From contig NZ_JADOUY010000001.1 of assembly GCF_015752285.1 (NCBI RefSeq), positions 434,001 through 498,000 of the forward strand: DNA of 64,000 nt, written 5' to 3'. The translations under genes were made by a program, and so were the position numbers. Shown here in pieces: positions 59,430-64,000 of this stretch (position 1 is the first letter of the stretch; each line of letters starts with the position of its first letter). The notes under the pieces are model-generated. The model was not told the DNA's origin. It made no database searches and worked only from the letters and a program-made list of their open reading frames with translations. This stretch comes from Mycetocola_A sp015752285 (GTDB taxonomy: Bacteria; Actinomycetota; Actinomycetes; Actinomycetales; Microbacteriaceae).

Positions 59430-61049
59430 TCATCCGCCCGCGATATCCCGCCGGCGAAAGAAGACGGATGCCGCGACCCCGGCCGCGAGAGCGATTCCGG
59501 CCATGACGATTCCCCCGGTCCAGTCCGTGTCTGCCCCTGCTGGCTGCGGGCTGTGGGTGAACGGCGACAGGTCGGCCGTCCAGTCCGGCAGTCCGATGAG
59601 CTGCCCGAAGATTCCGAGGAAGACGGCGAGGATGAGAGCTCCCCAGCCGAGTCCTGCCGTGAGGTGAGGAAGCAGGGCCCAGACGGTGGCCACCGCGCCG
59701 AGAAAGAGGAGTGCGGCAGGAACCTGGGCCACAGCTGCCAGGACCGCATCGTCTGCGAGCTCAGGCGCTCCGACCGCGGCTGAGGAGACGACCGCCGCAG
59801 CGGCGCCGGACGCGAGGACGAGCACGACGGCCATCACTCCGACGGCCAGATAGCTGACCAGCCAGCCGAGTCTCGAGAGCGGAGTGGCCAGGAGAAGGTG
59901 CCCTGTTCCCAACGCCTCCTCCTGCCGCAATCGCACGACGGACTGGATGGCGCTGCCCGCCGCAATCACGCCGACGATGGTGAAGACCACGGAGACGAAT
60001 GCCTCGGTCAGGGAGCCGGTACCCCCGGTGAGTCCACTGAGCTCGTCGGCGATCGGCCCGTTTCCGAGATCCGATGAGCCGATGGCGGTTCCGAGCGAAC
60101 CGCCGAAGACTCCGAACAACGCGCCGCCGAGAGACCAGGCCAGGATCGACGGCCATTGCAGCCGCCACGCCAGGCCGAATGCCCCCGAGAGGCGAGGGTC
60201 GGCGGCCTCCCGGCCCGCGCCGCTCGCGAGCACACTCGCCCCTGAGTCGCGCCGCACCAGCACGAGGCCGGCTACCCCCATCAGCGCCGCGGCAACGATA
60301 ACGGACAGGATGAGTGGCGCGAGGGTGTTCTCAGTGAACGGATGGGTCTGCTGGGCCCAGCCGATCGGTGACAGCCACGACGGCCAGGCGCTCTCGGCGC
60401 TGAGGCCGTCGGCAGACACCGTACCGAACGCGTCACCGAGGCCGCGCAGCAGATAGGCGAGCAGCACCGCTCCGACACCGACGCCGTTCGCTGCACGGGA
60501 ACTGGCCATGAGCTCGGATGCCACTGCACCCACACCGAGGAAGACGATGCCGACCGCGCCGAGAGCGAGTCCAGCGACGATCGAGCCGGAGAGGTCCTGG
60601 CCCGCGGCGAGAAAGCACCCAGCGACCGCGAGAGCGAGCACCACGTCCACGCCGAAGCCGTAGACGAGCGTCGACAGCGGAGGGAACACCCGGGCGGCGG
60701 GTGTCGCTGAGATGAGCGATGCCCGTCCGCTCTCCTCCTCTGCCCGCAGGTGGCGCACAGCCAGAAAGGTGTTCATCAGCCCGGCGAGAACGCCGAGAAA
60801 ACCGAAGACCGTGAAGATCAGCAGGGCATCGAGATCGGTGCCCTGCGGTGGACCACGCAGCAGCATGATCGCGGGGTTGGCCGTCGCCAGCCGAACGAGC
60901 ACCGTCCGCTCCGCGAGCGAACCGAAGGTGTTCTGCAGACCGACGGCGGCAAGAAAGACGAACCCGGCGATCGACAGGATCCAGATCGGGATCTGCAGAC
61001 GGTCCCGCCGCAACCGGTGGAGGACGAGACGCAGGAGGGTGTCCATCAT
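59430..61049 (-). CDS. ABC exporter permease (polyketide-antibiotic-transporter-like)
   Basis: A 539-residue membrane protein with about twelve hydrophobic helices in two related halves; each half ends in a small periplasmic-side loop. The N-terminus 'LLRLVLHRLRRDRLQIPIW' and 'RHLRAEEESGRASLISATP', repeated later as 'VVRLRQEEALGTGHLLLATP', are typical of the actinobacterial permeases annotated as antibiotic transporters. It works with the ATPase encoded upstream, with a 4-bp overlap at the junction. The substrate is unknown; no biosynthetic cluster is next to it. Confidence 0.85.
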   Translation of the reverse strand: MMDTLLRLVLHRLRRDRLQIPIWILSIAGFVFLAAVGLQNTFGSLAERTVLVRLATANPAIMLLRGPPQGTDLDALLIFTVFGFLGVLAGLMNTFLAVRHLRAEEESGRASLISATPAARVFPPLSTLVYGFGVDVVLALAVAGCFLAAGQDLSGSIVAGLALGAVGIVFLGVGAVASELMASSRAANGVGVGAVLLAYLLRGLGDAFGTVSADGLSAESAWPSWLSPIGWAQQTHPFTENTLAPLILSVIVAAALMGVAGLVLVRRDSGASVLASGAGREAADPRLSGAFGLAWRLQWPSILAWSLGGALFGVFGGSLGTAIGSSDLGNGPIADELSGLTGGTGSLTEAFVSVVFTIVGVIAAGSAIQSVVRLRQEEALGTGHLLLATPLSRLGWLVSYLAVGVMAVVLVLASGAAAAVVSSAAVGAPELADDAVLAAVAQVPAALLFLGAVATVWALLPHLTAGLGWGALILAVFLGIFGQLIGLPDWTADLSPFTHSPQPAGADTDWTGGIVMAGIALAAGVAASVFFRRRDIAGG

Positions 61050-61999
61050 TTCGCCCTGTGGACGCGAGCCTGGCGCCTCGTTCGAGGCGCGGCCTCTGTT
61101 TCTTCGCCGCCATAGTGGCTGAGAAACAGTTCCTCGAGCGATGGCGGCGTGATCGTGAGCCCGCGCACCCTCAGGGCAGCGAGAGCCGGCAGAACGTCGA
61201 CGAGTTCGTCGCTGTCTGCGGTGAAGTGGGCACGGGTCCCGTCGAAGACGAGATCGGGGCTGCCGGGGATGGCGCGCAGGTCGTCGTCACTGAGTCCCTC
61301 ACGCGCGAAGGCGACGTCGGTACGGGTGAGGTGACGCAGATCGGCGAGGGTCCCGGTCTCGACGATTTTTCCGGCCCGGATGATGCTGACTCTGTCGCAC
61401 AAGGCTTCGACCTCGCTGAGGATGTGACTCGACAGAACGACGGTGCTGCCGTCGGCGACAGCCGCCGAGATCTCGCGGCGGAAGACGGCCTCCATCACCG
61501 GGTCGAGACCGGAGGTCGGCTCGTCGAGCAGGTACAGTCCGGCAGGCACGGCGAGCGCCGCGATGAGGGCGACCTTCTGCCTGTTGCCGGTGGAGTAGGT
61601 GTGTCCCTTGCGGCTCGGATCGAACTGGAACGCCTCGATGAGATGCGCGCGCCGCGCCACATAGGCCGCCGGGTCCTGGATGCCTCGCAGCCGGCAGAGC
61701 AGGTCGATCGCCTCACCCCCGGTGAGTGTGGGCCAGAGCGGGACACCCCCCGGCACGTAGGCCATCCGGCTGTGGAGCGGAACGGCATCGGTCCACGGGT
61801 CCCTGCCGTAGACCGACACGCTGCCGGATGTGGCTCTCGCCAGTCCGAGCAGGATGCGGATCGTCGTCGACTTTCCGGCACCGTTCGGGCCGAGAAATCC
61901 GTGGATGTCTCCCGCCGCGACCTCGAGGTCGAGGCCGTCGAGTGCATGGACGCGCCCGTAGTACTTTCGCAGGTCGCGCGCTGAAATGACCGTGCTCAT
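61046..61999 (-). CDS. ABC transporter ATP-binding protein
   Basis: A 317-residue ATPase. Walker A 'GPNGAGKST' is at 37-45, Walker B in 'LYLLDEPTSGLDP', and the switch His in 'VLSSHILSE'. The signature is 'YSTGNRQKV' in place of LSGGQ, a form common in antibiotic/antimicrobial ABC-2 exporters. The last about 80 residues form an accessory C-terminal domain ending in a basic tail. ATG 61999 follows TAGTGT by 7 bases. It is the first gene of a two-gene operon with the permease. Confidence 0.92.
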   Translation of the reverse strand: MSTVISARDLRKYYGRVHALDGLDLEVAAGDIHGFLGPNGAGKSTTIRILLGLARATSGSVSVYGRDPWTDAVPLHSRMAYVPGGVPLWPTLTGGEAIDLLCRLRGIQDPAAYVARRAHLIEAFQFDPSRKGHTYSTGNRQKVALIAALAVPAGLYLLDEPTSGLDPVMEAVFRREISAAVADGSTVVLSSHILSEVEALCDRVSIIRAGKIVETGTLADLRHLTRTDVAFAREGLSDDDLRAIPGSPDLVFDGTRAHFTADSDELVDVLPALAALRVRGLTITPPSLEELFLSHYGGEETEAAPRTRRQARVHRAK

Positions 62000-62071
62000 G
62001 CTGCGGACACTACGCCTCAGCGGGCGTGTTCGTAAGGGGCATCCAGCCGCAGGTACGACCGGCGGTGTGAG

Positions 62072-62425
62072 TCAGAAGACGAGACAGAACGGGTGGCCGG
62101 CTGGATCGAGATAGACGCGGAAATCGTCTTCGCGGTAGCCGGCGTCTGTTGCACCGAGGGCGAGAACGGCGCGCTCGGCCTCGGCGATGTCTGTGACCTC
62201 GACGTCGAGGTGTGCCTGCTGGGGCACGAGCTGGCCTGGCCACTGCGGCGGGACGTAGCCTTCGACCTGCTGGAAGGCCAGCCGGGGACCGCCATCGGAT
62301 TTTTTGAGGGCGACCCAGTCATCGTTGTCGATGATGCGGTCCATCCCGAGCACCTCTTCGTAGAACGAAGCGAGGTTGCGGGGGTTCGGGCAGTCGAAGA
62401 CGAAGCTGCGGAGTTCACCGATCAT
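62072..62425 (-). CDS. VOC-superfamily protein, tandem paralogue A
   Basis: A 117-residue glyoxalase-like protein. 'VFDCPNPRNLASFYEEVLGM' and 'AHLDVEVTDIAEAERAVLALGA' mark the two repeat units, and it ends 'FRVYLDPAGHPFCLVF'. It is closely related to the next gene, with nearly identical 'PPQWPGQLVPQQ' and C-terminal segments, so the pair is a tandem duplication. Function is unknown. The ATG has TAGCCT 8 bases upstream, so it probably has its own leaderless transcript. Confidence 0.8.
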   Translation of the reverse strand: MIGELRSFVFDCPNPRNLASFYEEVLGMDRIIDNDDWVALKKSDGGPRLAFQQVEGYVPPQWPGQLVPQQAHLDVEVTDIAEAERAVLALGATDAGYREDDFRVYLDPAGHPFCLVF

Positions 62426-62484
62426 GGTTTCTGAGGCTAGCGGCGGACCACCCGCTCGGCAACCGTGCCACGGGCCTCGGCCCG

Positions 62485-62838
62485 TCAGAGGACGAGGCAG
62501 AACGGATGCCCGGCCGGGTCGAGGTAGACCCGGAAGTCGTCTTCGCGGTATGCGGCGTCGGTCGCGCCCAGGGCGATGACGTTCTTTTCACCCTCGTCGA
62601 GGTCGGGGACCCGCACGTCGACGTGCATCTGTTGTGGCACCAGCTGGCCCGGCCACTGAGGCGGCGTGTATGGGTCCACGAGTTGGAATGCGACCCTGGA
62701 CCGATCGGGCGAGTCGCCGATCATGATCCAGTCGTCATCGGTCGAGACGCGGACCATTCCCAACAGTTCCTGGTAGAAGGTGGCGAGTTCCTCGATGTCC
62801 GGGCAGTCGATCACGACGGCGTGCAGTTCTCCGATCAT
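62485..62838 (-). CDS. VOC-superfamily protein, tandem paralogue B
   Basis: Also 117 residues, with the same length and start (MIGEL) as paralogue A. Shared blocks include 'PPQWPGQLVPQQ', 'ALGATDA' and 'YREDDFRVYLDPAGHPFCLV'; the middle (residues 35-50) has diverged. Both copies have intact reading frames, which argues for distinct roles. ATG 62838 follows TAATGT by 7 bases. It is divergent from the MATE gene with an 82-bp gap. Confidence 0.8.
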   Translation of the reverse strand: MIGELHAVVIDCPDIEELATFYQELLGMVRVSTDDDWIMIGDSPDRSRVAFQLVDPYTPPQWPGQLVPQQMHVDVRVPDLDEGEKNVIALGATDAAYREDDFRVYLDPAGHPFCLVL

Positions 62839-62920
62839 GATCGCGACATTACCGGCGGAAAGCGGCATAGCGGAAGAAGGGGCACCCGCCCGGTTGCCTG
62901 CCGGCAGTAGGCTCGAGCGG

Positions 62921-64000
62921 GTGAGAACCGTTGACCGCGACATCCTTCGCCTCGCGGTCCCCGCACTCGGCGCCCTGCTCGCGGAGCCCCTGTTCCTCCT
63001 CGCCGACTCGGCCATGATCGGCCACATCGGCCTGACCCAGCTGGCCGGCCTCGGCCTCGCCGGCGCCGTTCTGCAGACGATCATCGGGCTGATGGTCTTT
63101 CTCGCATACGCCACGACCCCGGCCGTCGCCCGTCGACTCGGCGCCGGGGACGAACGCGGCGCCGTCTCGGTCGGCATCGACGGGCTCTGGCTTGCCCTCG
63201 GACTCGGCATCGCCCTCGCCGCCATCGGGGCGCTGGCGACACCGGTCCTTCTCGCACCGTTCGGAGCGCCTGCGGATGTGACGGAGCAGGCATCCGTCTA
63301 CCTCTCGATCTCGATGGCGGGGCTTCCGGCGATGCTGCTCGCGTTCGCGGCGACCGGCCTGCTCCGCGGCCTGCAGGACACCCGGACGCCGCTGCTCGTC
63401 GCCGTCGCAGGGTTCACCGCGAACGTCGCGCTCAACGCCGTGCTCATCTACCTGCTCGGCTTCGGGATCGCCGGCTCGGCGATCGGCACCGTGATCGCCC
63501 AGTGGGGCATGGCCGCTGTGTATTTCGCCGTCGTGCTCGCCCACGCCAGGCGGACGGGGGCAGGCATTCGGCCGCACCGCGCCGGGATCTCGGGATCGGC
63601 GCTCTCAGGCGGCTGGCTGTTCGTGCGCACGGTGAGCCTCAGGGCCGCGATCCTGCTGGCCGTCTTCGTTGCGACCGGGCTCGGCACGAGCGAGCTCGCC
63701 GGCTTTCAGGTGGTGATGACGATCTTCACCCTCACCGCGTTCGCCCTCGATGCCCTCGCGATCGCGGCGCAGGCGCTCATCGGCAAAGGACTCGGCGCCG
63801 CAGACACCGAGGGCGTGCTGGCGGTGCTTCTGCGCTGCCTGCAGTGGGGAGTCGGCTCTGGCGTGGTGCTCGGACTCGTCGTCGCCGGAACCTCGGGGGT
63901 GACCGGGCTGCTGTTCACCGGCGACCCGGCTCTTGCCGCGCTGCTGATGCCGAGCCTTCTCGTGCTCGGGCTCAGCACCCCGCTTGCCGGCTTCGTCTTC
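62921..64000 (+). CDS. MATE-family (DinF-like) efflux transporter, 3' end cut by window
   Basis: The first 360 codons of a multidrug and toxic compound extrusion protein; the frame is open at 64000. At least nine hydrophobic helices are visible. 'RLAVPALGALLAEPLFLLADSAMIGHIG' at the N-terminus is the family's first helix pair, and 'TGLLRGLQDTRTPLLVA' is the DinF-type linker. It exports cationic compounds with H+ or Na+. The start is GTG 62921 with TAGGCT 7 bases upstream (leaderless). Confidence 0.88.
   Translation, partial: MRTVDRDILRLAVPALGALLAEPLFLLADSAMIGHIGLTQLAGLGLAGAVLQTIIGLMVFLAYATTPAVARRLGAGDERGAVSVGIDGLWLALGLGIALAAIGALATPVLLAPFGAPADVTEQASVYLSISMAGLPAMLLAFAATGLLRGLQDTRTPLLVAVAGFTANVALNAVLIYLLGFGIAGSAIGTVIAQWGMAAVYFAVVLAHARRTGAGIRPHRAGISGSALSGGWLFVRTVSLRAAILLAVFVATGLGTSELAGFQVVMTIFTLTAFALDALAIAAQALIGKGLGAADTEGVLAVLLRCLQWGVGSGVVLGLVVAGTSGVTGLLFTGDPALAALLMPSLLVLGLSTPLAGFVF

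Noticed and set aside
59430..61999. ABC exporter labelled as an antibiotic transporter, suggesting a biosynthetic cluster.
   Set aside because: No polyketide, peptide or other specialised biosynthesis genes are found around it; the name reflects only family annotation.
1..64000. Search for tRNA or rRNA genes, insertion sequences, CRISPR arrays and integrase-type attachment sites.
   Set aside because: None was recognised by eye; the repeats at 56005 and 26182 have no CRISPR-like regular spacers and no cas genes are present.

Overview
This is a high-GC chromosomal segment of an actinobacterium, most probably a member of the Microbacteriaceae. The evidence is a complete C50-carotenoid operon (idi-crtE-crtB-crtI-crtYe-crtYf-crtEb), a coproporphyrin-dependent heme pathway with hemQ, single-chain glycyl-tRNA synthetase, high-GC codon use and a strong tendency to leaderless transcription. 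It looks like ordinary core chromosome: no insertion sequence, prophage, CRISPR array, tRNA or rRNA gene was found. Both window ends cut a gene.

Layout. 1-6350: a secreted choice-of-anchor I protein (cut), a cupin, an alpha/beta hydrolase, a small alarmone synthetase with a GntR partner, a DHA2 transporter and an orphan six-helix membrane protein. 6359-11042: putA (proline to glutamate) and a divergent LysR gene with a candidate operator. 11145-15983: a PYROXD2-like oxidoreductase, an AlkA-type glycosylase, a BBE-type flavin oxidase and a hotdog thioesterase. 16133-20409: the methylcitrate operon (GntR regulator-prpD-prpB-prpC). 20502-26110: acyl-CoA genes (3-hydroxyisobutyryl-CoA hydrolase type, two SDRs, enoyl-CoA hydratase, thiolase). 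26300-31022: trhO, small unknown proteins, a second DHA2 transporter, an acuI-type reductase and a PH-like protein with a basic tail. 31114-41219: the heme cluster on the minus strand (hemE-cgoX, three small envelope/stress genes, hemQ-hemH-hemC-hemD, hemB-hemL). 41296-49615: an SDR/DUF2867 protein, a thermonuclease, a MarR regulator and the divergent carotenoid operon. 49682-51025: hemA. 51184-64000: a DUF4190 protein, glyS, a hydrolase-hydrolase-Nudix operon, three VOC proteins, a serine hydrolase with a beta-lactamase fold, an M13 peptidase, a two-gene ABC exporter and a MATE transporter (cut).

How the genes work together. HemA and HemL make 5-aminolevulinate. HemB, HemC, HemD and HemE take it to coproporphyrinogen III, and CgoX, HemH and HemQ finish heme by the coproporphyrin route. 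Idi and CrtE supply C20 diphosphate, CrtB and CrtI make lycopene, CrtEb elongates it and CrtYe/CrtYf cyclise the C50 product; the divergent MarR gene is the likely regulator. The 20502-30317 genes (valine and isoleucine catabolism types plus acryloyl-CoA reductase) could feed propionyl-CoA into the neighbouring methylcitrate operon.

The most striking pattern is architectural. At 25 genes that start transcription units, a -10 hexamer (mostly TAnnnT) ends 6-8 bp before the ATG or GTG, which predicts leaderless mRNAs. Several intergenic dyad or repeat arrays (11050, 15363, 26182, 37281-37492, 51044, 56005) are the other structures not explained by genes. I did not find a clearly new multi-gene system.
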